Assembly (NCBI GenBank): GCA_016710075.1
Contig: JADJLO010000006.1
Span: 282,857-346,856, forward strand
DNA length: 64,000 nucleotides
From: Acidobacteriota bacterium
GTDB taxonomy: Bacteria > Acidobacteriota > Blastocatellia > RBC074
Direction of reading: 5' to 3'
The position numbers were made by a program, and so were the translations under genes. Positions 1 through 9,910 of the stretch are shown piece after piece. The notes below the pieces were generated by a model that did not search any database, had not been told where the DNA came from, and worked only from the letters and a program-made list of their open reading frames with translations. The number at the start of each line of letters is the position of its first letter. Position 1 is the first letter of the stretch.

Positions 1-575
1 TGCACTTTTCTGTTCCGATCAGGGATTGTGTCGCTAGTCCATATCGGTCAACTCTATTGGCGGAATTTGTTTTTTTACTGGCTCATCCAGAGGACATTGC
101 CAAAGGACTTCGAAGGTATAATGCATCGGCTCACATAAACGATATCGACCACAAGCCGTACCGAACGATCACAAAACAATTCGATGCCCAATACGGCTGC
201 TCTGATCAGCTGAGAAAAGCGCCGAGCTGATGCATTCTTACTGCTTATAGTGTTGAGCGGCGCTGAATATATTCCACTAGATAGTGAGTTGTCAATTGGA
301 ATTATCAACTATATGTTGTGGTATTTATAAATCGAAGCAAATAAACAATTTGGTCATGCCGGGCGATAATGCGACAGGTTTGGAGACCGATTTTAATAAT
401 TAATTGGCTGGGATCGAAATCCTCATTGAGTGGGCGGCCTGCCTCCCGGGCACAATATATTGTGGCACCCTGACTCTGTTTGCGCAGTTAAAATGTTGGT
501 GCTACTCTAGGCCTGCAGTATTAATCCTGTTTCAATGCAAGCTAAATTGAGAAGATAGAAGGTGGGATCAAAATT
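1..575. other. Non-coding stretch upstream of TMEM14 gene
   Basis: I see no convincing gene here. The only open frame over 60 codons (minus strand, 75-308) has no recognisable domain and no clear ribosome-binding site. The last part holds the ribosome-binding site of the next gene (GGTGGG at 561-566). The stretch may hold the 3' end of a gene outside the window or its promoter, but nothing decides that. Confidence 0.4.
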
Positions 576-888
576 ATGACATCCTGGATAGTTCTGGTTT
601 ATGGAGTTCTTGTTGCGGCCGGTGGGATCTATGGGATATCTCAAAGCCGGCAGCTCGGCGTCACTCGCAGCCGGACTGATAGCCGGGGCGGCGCTTGCCG
701 GGTCCTCTTATTCGATGATGAAAGGGTCGTATCAGACTGGATGGTGGGTTGCGCTGGTCGTGACCATCCTCCTGCTGGCCAGATTCGGAATGGCTGCCCT
801 CAAAGGATTCAAGATGATGCCCGGGGGGATGGTCATCATCATGAGCCTGGTTGTCCTGGCCGTTTTGCTGACTCAGCGCGGGCGATGA
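576..888 (+). pseudogene. TMEM14-family small membrane protein, frameshifted
   Basis: This is a small multi-helix membrane protein of the TMEM14 (Tmemb_14) type; its bacterial role is unknown. ATG 576 follows a good GGTGGG ribosome-binding site and encodes the first hydrophobic helix (MTSWIVLVYGVLVAAGG). The rest of the family sequence (MGYLKAGSSASLAAGLIAGA, then two more glycine-rich helices, stop at 886-888) lies one frame over, starting at ATG 631. Removing one base near 627-631 (GGGATCTATGGG) restores a single product of about 103 residues, the usual family size. Either the base is a consensus error or the gene is truly broken. Starting at ATG 631 would lose helix 1 and the ribosome-binding site. 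Family assignment rests on the glycine-rich helix pattern. Confidence 0.7.
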
Positions 889-974
889 CACTTGCGATCA
901 ATCCGCCTCGCATTCATATCTGAATCGAATTAATTTAATTATTAATAAGTTCAACTAACATGAGGAGAAAATAG

Positions 975-1610
975 ATGAGCAATCTTGCAGCTTACAAGGC
1001 GAAAGCCTTTGATCTCGGCAATTTGAATGGTATTTCGGATGGCACACTGGCGATGCACTTCAAGCTCTACGAGGGATATGTGACAAATACCAACATCCTC
1101 AACGAGAAGATCGCCGATCTGGCCAAGGCCGAGATCACGGCGAACGAAATGCCGGTCTATTCCGAGCTGACGCGCCGCCTTGGTTTTGAATATAACGGCA
1201 TGGTTTTGCACGAGTGGTATTTCGGCAATCTCAAGAGCGGTGGAGGGAGCGGCGATCCCGATAAGGGGTCAGCCTTCTACAAGGCGGCAGAAGCCGGCTT
1301 CGGCAGCTATGAGAACTGGAAGAAGACCTTCGTCACGACCGGCAAGATGCGCGGTGTCGGCTGGGCGGCGTGCTTCCAGGACCCGGTTACGGGGCGACTT
1401 TCGAATCACTGGATCAACCTGCACGAGACGGGTAACGTCGCCGGTTTTAACCCGATTCTGATTATGGATGTCTGGGAGCATGCCTTCATTCGTGACTACG
1501 CCCCCGTGGATCGTCCGAAATACATTGAGGCCTTCTTCTCCAACATAGACTGGGCCGCCTGCGATGAACGCATCGCCAGGGGTGGAGCCGCCCGTCCCGT
1601 CGGAGCCTGA
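975..1610 (+). CDS. sodB: Fe/Mn superoxide dismutase
   Basis: Converts superoxide to oxygen and hydrogen peroxide; 211 residues with no signal peptide, so cytoplasmic. The four metal ligands are visible: H28 (AMHFKLYEGYV), H79 (VLHEWYF), and D165 and H169 in the family signature DVWEHAF. The helix after H28 reads FKLYEGYV rather than YGKHHQTYV, so the second-shell gateway histidine of E. coli SodB is replaced. This is a divergent subtype; I cannot tell iron from manganese by eye. The ATG follows GAGGAG. It is transcribed toward the HtrA gene and shares a bidirectional terminator with it. The AT-rich run 928-950 just upstream is the probable promoter region. Confidence 0.93.
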   Translation: MSNLAAYKAKAFDLGNLNGISDGTLAMHFKLYEGYVTNTNILNEKIADLAKAEITANEMPVYSELTRRLGFEYNGMVLHEWYFGNLKSGGGSGDPDKGSAFYKAAEAGFGSYENWKKTFVTTGKMRGVGWAACFQDPVTGRLSNHWINLHETGNVAGFNPILIMDVWEHAFIRDYAPVDRPKYIEAFFSNIDWAACDERIARGGAARPVGA

Positions 1611-1630
1611 CGGCCATCGCTTTCGCATAG

Positions 1631-1680
1631 GGCCAAAATAAAGAAGCCTGCCATTCCGGCAGGCTTCTTTATTTTTGGCC
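1631..1680. terminator. Bidirectional terminator between sod and htrA
   Basis: A near-perfect inverted repeat with left arm 1631-1652, five-base loop ATTCC and right arm 1658-1680 (one extra T). The core stem is AAGAAGCCTGCC/GGCAGGCTTCTT, flanked by A-rich and T-rich tracts so that both strands end in a U-run. It lies between two convergent genes. Confidence 0.9.
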
Positions 1681-1700
1681 GGTGGTTCCGGTGGTTCGGC

Positions 1701-3278
1701 CTATTCCTGGGTCTGGATCACGATATAACGTGAAACGCCTCCCCTGTGGACGCGCAGAAGAACCTCTTTCTTTCCGGCCTTCTGCATGGCGCTATTGAAT
1801 TCTGCGATGTTGGTCACGTTCACCCGGTTGATGGATTCGATGACATCGCCCCTTCTGAGCGCCGAGGCGGCTGCGGTTTCCGGGTCGACTTCCATGACAA
1901 TCACCCCGCGGATCGACGATGCGAGATTGAGCCTCTGAGCGAGATCAGGAGTGATGTTGTCGACTCGTACGCCCGAGAGAAGGTTGCTTCCCGAGGCGCT
2001 TTCATTCTCTCCAGTCTGGTCCGGAGCCCTGGCGAGCGTTACTTCAGCGAGTTTGGCAGTCAATTCCCGCTCTGAGCCTTCGCGCCAGATCTTGAATTTG
2101 ACGCTTGTGCCGGGTTGAGTCGAAGAGGCCAGATTGCGCAGTTGATCACGTTCCTTGATCGGGACGCCCTGGAACTCGGTGATGATGTCGCCGGCTCTGA
2201 CACCCGCCAAATCCGCGGGCTGGCCCTTCTCAACATCCTGGACGAATGCCCCATCCACTCCCTTGTACCCGAATTGTCTGGCAATTTCAGGATCGACCGG
2301 ATCGACGATGACTCCAAGTTTACCTCGGCGGACCTTGCCGTTGCTGATCAGTTGATCCATGACCGTTCGAGCCATCCTCGATGGAATCGCGAACCCGATT
2401 CCGATATTTCCACCGGTTTGTGAAAGGATCTGCGATGGAATGCCGATCATTTCACCCCGTAGATTGACCAGAGCGCCGCCGGAATTTCCGCGGTTGATCG
2501 CCGCGTCTGTCTGCAGGAAGTCCTCATATGTCGTGTTATCACCGGCAGGCGAGCGTCGGCTCTTGGCGCTGATGATGCCCATCGTGACCGTCTGCCCGAT
2601 GCCAAGCGGATTTCCGACCGCAAGGACTATGTCCCCTACCTGGACCTTCTCGGAGTCTCCAATGACCAGGGATGGCAGGTTGGAAGCCTCGATCTTGATC
2701 ACCGCCACATCACTCGGAGCATCAACCCCGATGACCTTTGCCGTAAACTGACGGCGATCGCTCAACTCGACTTCGACCTTGTCTGCGCCGTCAACCACAT
2801 GGTTATTGGTGAGGATGTAACCATCCTGGCTGACGATGACTCCTGACCCCACCCCGCTCGGACGAAGCGGCCCCGGGCCCTGAGGAGGCGTCCTCGGCAC
2901 CACCCTGCGCCGCGGTGCGTCTTCATCGGGCTGCTGGTCGGGACGATCGAAAAAGTCCCGGAATGGATCGAGAAACGACGGCATCTGAGACTGTCTCGCC
3001 CTGCTCTTTACTGTAATCGTTACCACCGTCGGCGTCACCGCCTTGGCAATCGCTGAAAATCCGCCGCTTAGTGTGATCTGCTGATTCACCTCCGAATCCG
3101 ATGATACATAGATCGGAACCGTCCGCCCCCCGCTCCCGTTGATCCAGCCGTTGGCCGTGGCAACCGAACCGAAGATCGCCCCAATGATGAGGACCCCCGC
3201 TCCAATCAGACTCAATAATGTCCAGTTGATTTTCTGATGCCTGCCAATGTTGATGATGTGCTCTATTCCTGTTTCCAT
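1701..3278 (-). CDS. HtrA/Deg-type periplasmic serine protease
   Basis: A protease and chaperone of the Do/HtrA family that handles misfolded envelope proteins. One N-terminal membrane anchor (about residues 19-41) is followed by a variable linker. The trypsin-like domain has the full catalytic triad: H160 (ILTNNHVVDGA), D190 (PSDVAVIKIE) and S266 (INRGNSGGAL). Two PDZ domains follow, about residues 320-410 and 440-525. The length (525) is typical. A proline/arginine-rich loop around residues 112-140 precedes the protease domain. ATG is at 3276-3278, with GAGG just upstream on the minus strand. It is monocistronic by spacing and convergent with sod. Orthologous naming (degP, degQ, mucD) cannot be settled from sequence alone. 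Confidence 0.93.
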   Translation of the reverse strand: METGIEHIINIGRHQKINWTLLSLIGAGVLIIGAIFGSVATANGWINGSGGRTVPIYVSSDSEVNQQITLSGGFSAIAKAVTPTVVTITVKSRARQSQMPSFLDPFRDFFDRPDQQPDEDAPRRRVVPRTPPQGPGPLRPSGVGSGVIVSQDGYILTNNHVVDGADKVEVELSDRRQFTAKVIGVDAPSDVAVIKIEASNLPSLVIGDSEKVQVGDIVLAVGNPLGIGQTVTMGIISAKSRRSPAGDNTTYEDFLQTDAAINRGNSGGALVNLRGEMIGIPSQILSQTGGNIGIGFAIPSRMARTVMDQLISNGKVRRGKLGVIVDPVDPEIARQFGYKGVDGAFVQDVEKGQPADLAGVRAGDIITEFQGVPIKERDQLRNLASSTQPGTSVKFKIWREGSERELTAKLAEVTLARAPDQTGENESASGSNLLSGVRVDNITPDLAQRLNLASSIRGVIVMEVDPETAAASALRRGDVIESINRVNVTNIAEFNSAMQKAGKKEVLLRVHRGGVSRYIVIQTQE

Positions 3279-4129
3279 ACCTCTCGCTCCTCAGTTTCTT
3301 TTCTTTGCCTTTTTAAGTATCACTTTCAAAACGACTCTCGCTGATCAACTCATGTCATATTTTTCAGCAATTATGTCGTAACCTTTCCTGGGGCCCCCGA
3401 TTGATTTCAATGCCCCACCCCACGGTCGACTCTTGATACTATCAATGCCCGCGGACCATTTCAAGAACCCTGAATTAATATGGTCTCCCGGTACACCCGT
3501 CCCGAGGTGTCCTGCGCGATATGTGAACGATATATTGTTGTCAACTTGCCCAGTTGTACAATTTATTGCTTGACTGACCAAGATCGCTTGGCTAAGATGC
3601 ACAAGGTTGGAAGCAACGGTTTCTATTGCTGTGGATGACAGTAGCTTCACTGGCGCCCTTGAACCGTTGTGACATCTTGCCGTGCCTCACATATCTTATT
3701 CGATTGAGGTTCGATTCAGGATCAGATGATCAATAGTGCCCCAAAAATTGTTGATATCCGAACCTTCGACCTGCTGCTTGTTTTGAGATTATTTTAGAGA
3801 CAGGAATTTAGCTCAAAGGTATGTGCTTCAAATCGTTGAATCCATCATGACTGCAAAAGCTGAATCTTATCTGTTATAGATTTCTCATCAAAAGTGGGAA
3901 AGAGTCGACAGTCAATGAATTTCCTCAGATGTGTCCATTCAATTGCTGTCGCAGGGTTGTAAACCTGTTGACGGGAAGCTGCCCCGAAAAAATAGTACGA
4001 AAACCTCTTCAGGCCGGTTGCTGGCCCGGTTCAGGTTTGTTGGTAATGAATATAATATTTCTACCGCATGCAAAAATAAATAAATGCGGTGCTATCTCCG
4101 CGCCTTCAGAAAAAGGAGTCAGAATAACA
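3279..4129. other. 850-bp intergenic region before the NHL protein
   Basis: No gene is supported. A 101-codon minus-strand frame (3345-3650) has no recognisable domain. Close to the next gene there is a 7-bp stem, ACCGCAT at 4063-4069 with ATGCGGT at 4084-4090, about 20 bases before the AAAAGGAG ribosome-binding site. It may shape the 5' leader. Base composition is more AT-rich than the flanks, and a long regulatory leader is possible. Confidence 0.4.
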
Positions 4130-7100
4130 ATGGCTGGTCGCGAATATATCTTCGGTTTGAGCCATCGCGTATCGCGTTCTACTGTATTAGTTGCGATGAT
4201 TGCGATAAGTCTCATCTTTGCTAGCGTGCTTACGCTCAATCGGGCATTGGCGGAGCGTAAAGCTGCGGCTGATCGCACGAACACTGTAAATGCTTCAAAA
4301 TCCCACGGATCCGGACCTGAATCCGGAAATGCGTCAGGAATGGCAATTGCCGGGCAAGTCCAGGCAAGCGAGGGGGCGGAGAGCAGTCTTGTAGTCGGAG
4401 AGTTCGAGGGCAGTTTTGATGCTCGGACCCGTCGTTTCAACATACAGCCGTCCGTGCGCCGGTCAGGAGCCGGGGCCGGTCTGGATGTGAGAAGCAATCC
4501 CAGCGGGGATATTGCACAAGGCGGAGCTTTCAACTTTGGAGCCGTCAACAGCTCATTCGTCAACACGGGCGACAATCCGGCCACTGTTTCCGGAGAGATC
4601 CAGTTGAGTAATATCAGCGGCGTGACCCTCTACAATACGAGGCTGGTCTTCACCGGATTCAAGCTGTGTCCGGCGACAGGCGCTTGCAACGGCACCAACG
4701 CTACATCTGACGCGGGGAACATCCCCGGGCCCAGCGGTTTTGCGTTTTTCAACGACGGTCTGGTGGCATACGGGAACAAGCTCAGTATTACCAGGTTTTA
4801 CGGCGACATCGCCGCGGGCGCAAACACCAAGGCCATCTGGACATTTGCGGTTACCAGCTCACCGCCCAGATTCTTCTTTACTTACAAGGTTCTGGCCGAT
4901 GTGGGTGTGGCGGCAGAGAGCGTCGTTCCAGCGGCGATACAGGTCAATGCCAACGCCGGTAATTCGATCGTCATCAATGGTCGAGGCTTCAGCGGAACGC
5001 CAACCGTCGAGTTGCTGCCGGCGGCAGGATCGGCAATCCCGCTGACCGGAGTGTCGGCCACCTCGACTCAGGTCACCGCCACGGTCCCGGCCAATACGGC
5101 GGCGGGACTCTATAGTGTGAGAGTGACCAATCCCGGCGGCACGGCCGGAGGCACCAACTCCAGCACACTGGTGCGCAAGCTCAACGTCACAACTCCGCCT
5201 GACGGGGCGCATACCATCTCAGGGGCGATCAGCGCACTGAGCGACAGTGGTCCGTATCTGGTCAACGGCAACGCGACAATCTCCACAGCCCTGACCATCA
5301 TTCCCGGAACGGTTTTGTATGTCAGCGGCGGATCGACGATCACGGTTGCCGCAGGCGGCAACATTCTGGCCAATGGAGGAGTCCCCGGAGTCCCGGGTGG
5401 TGCGGGAATTGCGAATCCTGCTCAAATAGTCTTTACCGCACAGAGGTCACCCAACGCCGCGCTCCCGACACAGGGAGTCTGGGGCGGCATCAATGCCACA
5501 GCGACCTCCGCAGGTGAGTTGCTGATGCGCAATGTGGTGGTCGAGTTCGGCGGAAACACTAACAACCCGCAAATCAATATTACGGGATCCGGTCGCACGC
5601 TTCGCTTCACCGACAGCACCGCAAGAAACAGCGGCGGAGCTGCCATCTCGGCACTTGGCGCAGGCGATTCGGTTGTGGGTTTCACCAGAAACCAGATCGA
5701 TAACAACGGACAGAGCTCATCAGATCCGGCCATGGTGCTCAGCGCCAATGCTTCGCTTGGCCTTTTCGAACTGCCTGGCAATGACATCGCGACGGCCACG
5801 AGCGTCGGCGATCCTTCATATTTTTACTCATCCGCCAATGATTTCAACGGGAATCAGGCCAATATCGTTCAGATTGGAACGGATGCGGATGCACCCTCGA
5901 ATGATTTCACCAAATCGGGTGTGCTGGTTGGACAGGGAATCACGCCGATCAGAATCAGAGGCAATTGCGACAACCCGGCGATCATCGGGGTTAAGGCGCC
6001 TGCGGCGCCCGTCGATCTGACGATCAATCCGACAGCCAGAATCCAGTTGGCAGCCAATATGGATTTCAAGGTTGCCGATTATGCCAACGAACTCGTCGGC
6101 TGCCTGGCGGCGAATGGTTACGCCGGATTCTATCAGGGAGCCCAGGCGGCGACCTCCAATCAGTTCATCGAGTTTGACAAGATCCCGGGTGCGGGAAATT
6201 TCGGCGCGATCTTTTTCTCGCGAAATGCCGCAACGAAATGCATCCTCAACTATGTTCGGGTTCAGAACGGCGGTTCCAACTGTTCCGCCGGCAACGGTGA
6301 GGTAGTAGTCGAGGGCTTGAACATCAAGGTTACCAACTCGCAGGTCAACAACAGCTCGAGTGGAGGTCTGCTCGATACCCTTGGAGCCGTCGTTGATACG
6401 CGGGGAACCACTTTCAGCGGAAACAGTCTGATCATCGATACGGTGGCAGGCGGACTTCTGGGCGACGGCAATCAGGGGATCAAGGCCAGCCTTGTGACTC
6501 CTGTTGCTGCGGCAGCCGATCCGCTCGGCAGAGGCGTCTTCGTGGTTGACGTCTCCTCCGGGATTTCGATCATCCGGTTTCTCAACACGAAACGCTCTAC
6601 CGTTACCATTGGAACCATCAAGATACCGGCAGGTGCGCTGGTTAATATTGCAGGCGGCGGTCTGGATCTCAACGACGGCATCCCCGGACGTTCGGCGGAT
6701 GCGGGTATTGTGACCGGTATTGCTGTCAGCATGCTGGGTGAAATCCTTTATTTCATCGATGCAGGTTATCCCGGCATCAGAGCCGTCAATATTTCAACTT
6801 CGGTCAAATCGATCGGAGGACAGAACATCAATGCGGGCAATGTGGGAACCTTCGCCATCAACGGGCTGGGTTCTTCGATCAACGCGCTTGCCGTCAATCC
6901 TTCCAACGGAGATGTGCTTGTCGCCGATGCGACTTCAGGCATCAACAAGGTCTTCAAGTTCAGCGGCAACAACAACAATCCCGGAGCGGCCCCGACAGTG
7001 GTGGCTGGAAGTGGAGCGACTTCCAAAGTGGATGATATCTTCTCTGCCGGACCTGCAACAGGTGTTGCACTATTGCAGCCGAGAGCGATCGCATTCGATG

Positions 7101-8764
7101 GATCAAACAACCTCTATGTTGCCGATACCGGCCACGCCCGAATCATCAGGGTCGATGCCGGCGGCAATGCGACACTGGTCGGGCAGTATCCACCGAAGTC
7201 CGATGCCAGCGCTTCTCCCTATACCCTCAACCCCTTTACCACGGGTCTGGCGGTTTTCAACAACAAACTCTACTTTGCCAACGGTAATACTCAGGACATT
7301 GCCAGATTCGATACTCCTGCGGGCAACCCCGTCTACGGGATGGTCGCAGGTACAGTCGGAATCCCATGCGAATATGTTCCCGACGGGAATGTCTGCGGCG
7401 ATGGTGGACCTGCTGCCCAGGCCGGTCTGGCAATGGTCGGCAGCACGGGCTCTCCGCCGCTTGCCGGCATCACAGCCGACAGCAAGGGACTCTTTGTTCT
7501 TGATCAGGGCAGCGCGCAGCGCGGGCGCATCAGGTACATCAATCTGAGCAATGCATCGACGGAGGTTGCCGGGGTAACCATCACGGCCAACAGCATCGAT
7601 ACGGTTGCCGGCTCCGGCAAGGTCTCGCCCTTTGATGGCGGCCTGGCCACCAGCGCTTCATTTAACGCGGCACTGGGGGTCACTCTCGATACCAAGGGCA
7701 ATATGTGGATCTGCGATACGCTCAGCAGCAGGCTGCGTTTCATTAACCGCGGTATCGCTCCCGTCACGATCTTTGCAGGCACCCAGGCCGAACAGACCGT
7801 TAGTCCGGGCGCAGTTGTCTGGGTCAACAAGGATGTCGGTCAGGGCGGTCTTTCGGACGGCGATTTTGTGAACTTCGCAGGATTTGATACTCCACAGGGT
7901 ATCTTTGCTACGGCTGAAGGTCTCTACGTCGCCGACTCCAGAAGGGGCCCGTCAACTCAAGGATCGACTGGTCGCCGAACCGGCTTAATCCGCTTTGTCA
8001 ACACTTCGGCTCAAAACGTCACTTTCTATTCCGGAGCTGTCCAGATAGTTGTCGAACCCGGCAAGATCAAGACCATTGCCGGCGGAGGCAACGACGCCAG
8101 TCTTACCAACGTTGGAAATGGAGCCATTCCGCTGCAGGCCAAGTTCCTCGGTCCAAGCGATATCGCCGTCGCTGCAAATGGTGATATCTTTATCGCGGAT
8201 CCGGGACAGCGCCTGGTCAGAATGGGGGCTCGCGCAACCGGAGTGGTGTCGTCATTGACTCTGTCGAATGCCTCGCCGAACGAATACACCGGGCTGGGCT
8301 GCCATTCCACGGGACGTTTGCTGGTGGCCAATCCCGGCAACAAGATCATTCACAGGGAAAAGACGCCAGGAAGCGGGTCTGCGGCAAATGGTTTTGATAC
8401 CATTTTGAGCGGGACGCCTCTCAACAGACCCCGTGACGTTGCCGAAGGTAAAGACGGCGCCCTCTATGTGACCAACGCAGGCGATGTCAATCCTTTAAGC
8501 GCGATTGATAACCGGATTGTCAAAATCACATTGAGCGGCAATACCGGAACCGGTTCTGTAATCTCGGGAACGACTCAACCGGGATATACCGGGGACGGCG
8601 GACCCGCATCGGCAGCTTTGCTCAATTTGACGCCGCAGCCGATCAACGTCGCCACTGTCAGCACGGCCGTCTTTGTCAGAACGACCGTTAATATTATTGT
8701 TTCACCGAGCGGAGAGATCTTCTTCTCCGATCCGGTGAACAACGCAATTCGTCGAATCCGCTAA
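4130..8764 (+). CDS. Large secreted IPT/NHL-repeat propeller protein
   Basis: A secreted protein of 1,544 residues. The frame is open from 3929, but I chose ATG 4130 because AAAAGGAG sits 11 bases upstream and a signal-like helix follows (STVLVAMIAISLIFASVLTL). Order of regions: a beta-rich N-terminal domain; an IPT/TIG-like module (SIVINGRGFSGTPTVELLP, about residues 270-350); a glycine/asparagine-rich parallel-beta-helix-like stretch; then many NHL-type blades from about residue 850 on (AIAFDGSNNLYVADTGHARI, GVTLDTKGNMWICDTLSSR, DIAVAANGDIFIADPGQRL). NHL propellers mostly bind ligands or proteins, and some act as lyases. No catalytic set is evident here. There is no transmembrane anchor or sorting tail at the C-terminus, so it may be fully secreted. 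A perfect hairpin follows the stop. Confidence 0.85.
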   Translation: MAGREYIFGLSHRVSRSTVLVAMIAISLIFASVLTLNRALAERKAAADRTNTVNASKSHGSGPESGNASGMAIAGQVQASEGAESSLVVGEFEGSFDARTRRFNIQPSVRRSGAGAGLDVRSNPSGDIAQGGAFNFGAVNSSFVNTGDNPATVSGEIQLSNISGVTLYNTRLVFTGFKLCPATGACNGTNATSDAGNIPGPSGFAFFNDGLVAYGNKLSITRFYGDIAAGANTKAIWTFAVTSSPPRFFFTYKVLADVGVAAESVVPAAIQVNANAGNSIVINGRGFSGTPTVELLPAAGSAIPLTGVSATSTQVTATVPANTAAGLYSVRVTNPGGTAGGTNSSTLVRKLNVTTPPDGAHTISGAISALSDSGPYLVNGNATISTALTIIPGTVLYVSGGSTITVAAGGNILANGGVPGVPGGAGIANPAQIVFTAQRSPNAALPTQGVWGGINATATSAGELLMRNVVVEFGGNTNNPQINITGSGRTLRFTDSTARNSGGAAISALGAGDSVVGFTRNQIDNNGQSSSDPAMVLSANASLGLFELPGNDIATATSVGDPSYFYSSANDFNGNQANIVQIGTDADAPSNDFTKSGVLVGQGITPIRIRGNCDNPAIIGVKAPAAPVDLTINPTARIQLAANMDFKVADYANELVGCLAANGYAGFYQGAQAATSNQFIEFDKIPGAGNFGAIFFSRNAATKCILNYVRVQNGGSNCSAGNGEVVVEGLNIKVTNSQVNNSSSGGLLDTLGAVVDTRGTTFSGNSLIIDTVAGGLLGDGNQGIKASLVTPVAAAADPLGRGVFVVDVSSGISIIRFLNTKRSTVTIGTIKIPAGALVNIAGGGLDLNDGIPGRSADAGIVTGIAVSMLGEILYFIDAGYPGIRAVNISTSVKSIGGQNINAGNVGTFAINGLGSSINALAVNPSNGDVLVADATSGINKVFKFSGNNNNPGAAPTVVAGSGATSKVDDIFSAGPATGVALLQPRAIAFDGSNNLYVADTGHARIIRVDAGGNATLVGQYPPKSDASASPYTLNPFTTGLAVFNNKLYFANGNTQDIARFDTPAGNPVYGMVAGTVGIPCEYVPDGNVCGDGGPAAQAGLAMVGSTGSPPLAGITADSKGLFVLDQGSAQRGRIRYINLSNASTEVAGVTITANSIDTVAGSGKVSPFDGGLATSASFNAALGVTLDTKGNMWICDTLSSRLRFINRGIAPVTIFAGTQAEQTVSPGAVVWVNKDVGQGGLSDGDFVNFAGFDTPQGIFATAEGLYVADSRRGPSTQGSTGRRTGLIRFVNTSAQNVTFYSGAVQIVVEPGKIKTIAGGGNDASLTNVGNGAIPLQAKFLGPSDIAVAANGDIFIADPGQRLVRMGARATGVVSSLTLSNASPNEYTGLGCHSTGRLLVANPGNKIIHREKTPGSGSAANGFDTILSGTPLNRPRDVAEGKDGALYVTNAGDVNPLSAIDNRIVKITLSGNTGTGSVISGTTQPGYTGDGGPASAALLNLTPQPINVATVSTAVFVRTTVNIIVSPSGEIFFSDPVNNAIRRIR

Positions 8765-8787
8765 CAAGCGCGGAGATATCCGAACTA

Positions 8788-8828
8788 CCAGGCCTCCGTT
8801 GTCATACAAACAATAAACGGAGGCCTGG
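8788..8828 (+). terminator. Perfect 13-bp hairpin after the NHL gene
   Basis: Arms CCAGGCCTCCGTT (8788-8800) and AACGGAGGCCTGG (8816-8828) are exact reverse complements around a 15-base loop. It lies 24 bases after the stop. No T-run follows, so it may act as an mRNA-end stabiliser or a weak terminator rather than a canonical intrinsic terminator. Confidence 0.5.
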
Positions 8829-8895
8829 GTGAGGACGATTTTATCAAGTAGCCCAGGATTCAAATTTCATCCGGACTAATTGGAGGCAGTTTTTT

Positions 8896-9867
8896 ATGGA
8901 TAGCAATCGCCAGAGCATCTGGTTCATATCACGCGTTGCCTGCGGATTGGCAGTACTGACATTGACACTATTGAGTGTGATTTCCATTTCTGCACAGACC
9001 AGAGGGCAGGTCGCGGAACAAGACGAAAATTATGCAGTATTCGTCTCGCAGCGAAACGGCGCGGCAGAGCTTTACCTGATTGACCTGACCACCAAAAAGG
9101 TCAGTCAGATAACCAATTCGGGTCGCGGGCATTTGAGCCCCTCGATCGCGCTCGATTCGAGAACGATCCTTTTCGCCGAGCGTTCGGGATCGAATTACGA
9201 GCTTTACAGCGGTCAGATCAGCGCTGCCTGGAGAAACCGTCGTCCAACAGTCGTCGGGGTCAACAGGATCACCACCGGTACTGAGGATAAGTACTCACCC
9301 AGTATCAGCATAGACGGGGGCATGATATCTTTTGCCTCCGGCAATGGGATTGAGTTGATGACGTACAATGGAGCAGGGCGCAGGGTTCTTGTCCCTGTCA
9401 GCGAAAGCACCAACTCTTTCAATCCCGTCATCTCTCCTGATGGGAAGCGAGTGGCTTTTGCGTCAGATCGCAGCGGCTCCTATGAGATCTGGATCTATAC
9501 CAGATCGACCGGAGACCTGCGACAATTGACCAACGGAGCCAACGTTCTCGGAGGTTTGAACTGGAGCATCGATTCGAGGCAATTGGCGTTTGCTTCCGGT
9601 TCGACCAGCAATGGCCGAAGCGGGATTGCCCTCGCCAACAGCGAGAGCGGAAGTTTCCGGGTTCTGACGGAAGACAACGACAGCAGCCCTTCGCTTTCAG
9701 CCAGAGGAGACAGGTTGATCTTCACCTCGACACGCGAGGGCGATCCGGAGCTCTATCTTCTTAATATCGGCTCCGGCAGAATCGAAAGATTGACCAACAG
9801 TATGGGTGTGGATGATACGGCGGTTTTTCTCTCAGAGCCTGTTCGACCATACAGAAGTATTCCATAA
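8896..9867 (+). CDS. Secreted TolB-like PD40 beta-propeller protein
   Basis: A 323-residue exported protein with a signal sequence (CGLAVLTLTLLSVISISAQT, residues about 17-36) and WD40-like PD40 repeats: SPSIALDSRTILFAERSG, SPSISIDGGMISFASG, NPVISPDGKRVAFASDRSG, LNWSIDSRQLAFASGS, SPSLSARGDRLIFTSTREG. These resemble the propeller half of TolB, but the TolB N-terminal domain is missing, so it should not be called tolB. ATG follows GGAGGC. It lies 130 bp after the NHL gene and 43 bp before the PqqD-like gene on the same strand, so cotranscription with the latter is plausible. Ligand unknown. Confidence 0.85.
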   Translation: MDSNRQSIWFISRVACGLAVLTLTLLSVISISAQTRGQVAEQDENYAVFVSQRNGAAELYLIDLTTKKVSQITNSGRGHLSPSIALDSRTILFAERSGSNYELYSGQISAAWRNRRPTVVGVNRITTGTEDKYSPSISIDGGMISFASGNGIELMTYNGAGRRVLVPVSESTNSFNPVISPDGKRVAFASDRSGSYEIWIYTRSTGDLRQLTNGANVLGGLNWSIDSRQLAFASGSTSNGRSGIALANSESGSFRVLTEDNDSSPSLSARGDRLIFTSTREGDPELYLLNIGSGRIERLTNSMGVDDTAVFLSEPVRPYRSIP

Positions 9868-9910
9868 ATTCATAAGTTAAAGTTTCTGGAAAGGACACTA
9901 GAAAATTCCC

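Noticed and set aside
3345..3650. 101-codon minus-strand open frame upstream of the htrA promoter
   Set aside because: No domain, no clear ribosome-binding site and composition like the surrounding intergenic DNA; probably chance.
3705..3725. GGTTCGATTCAGG resembling a tRNA T-arm
   Set aside because: No acceptor stem, anticodon arm or CCA context is found around it.
3950..3985. Segment GGTTGTAAACCTGTTGACG resembling a 16S rRNA stretch
   Set aside because: Only about 11 identical bases and no flanking rRNA sequence or structure; coincidence.
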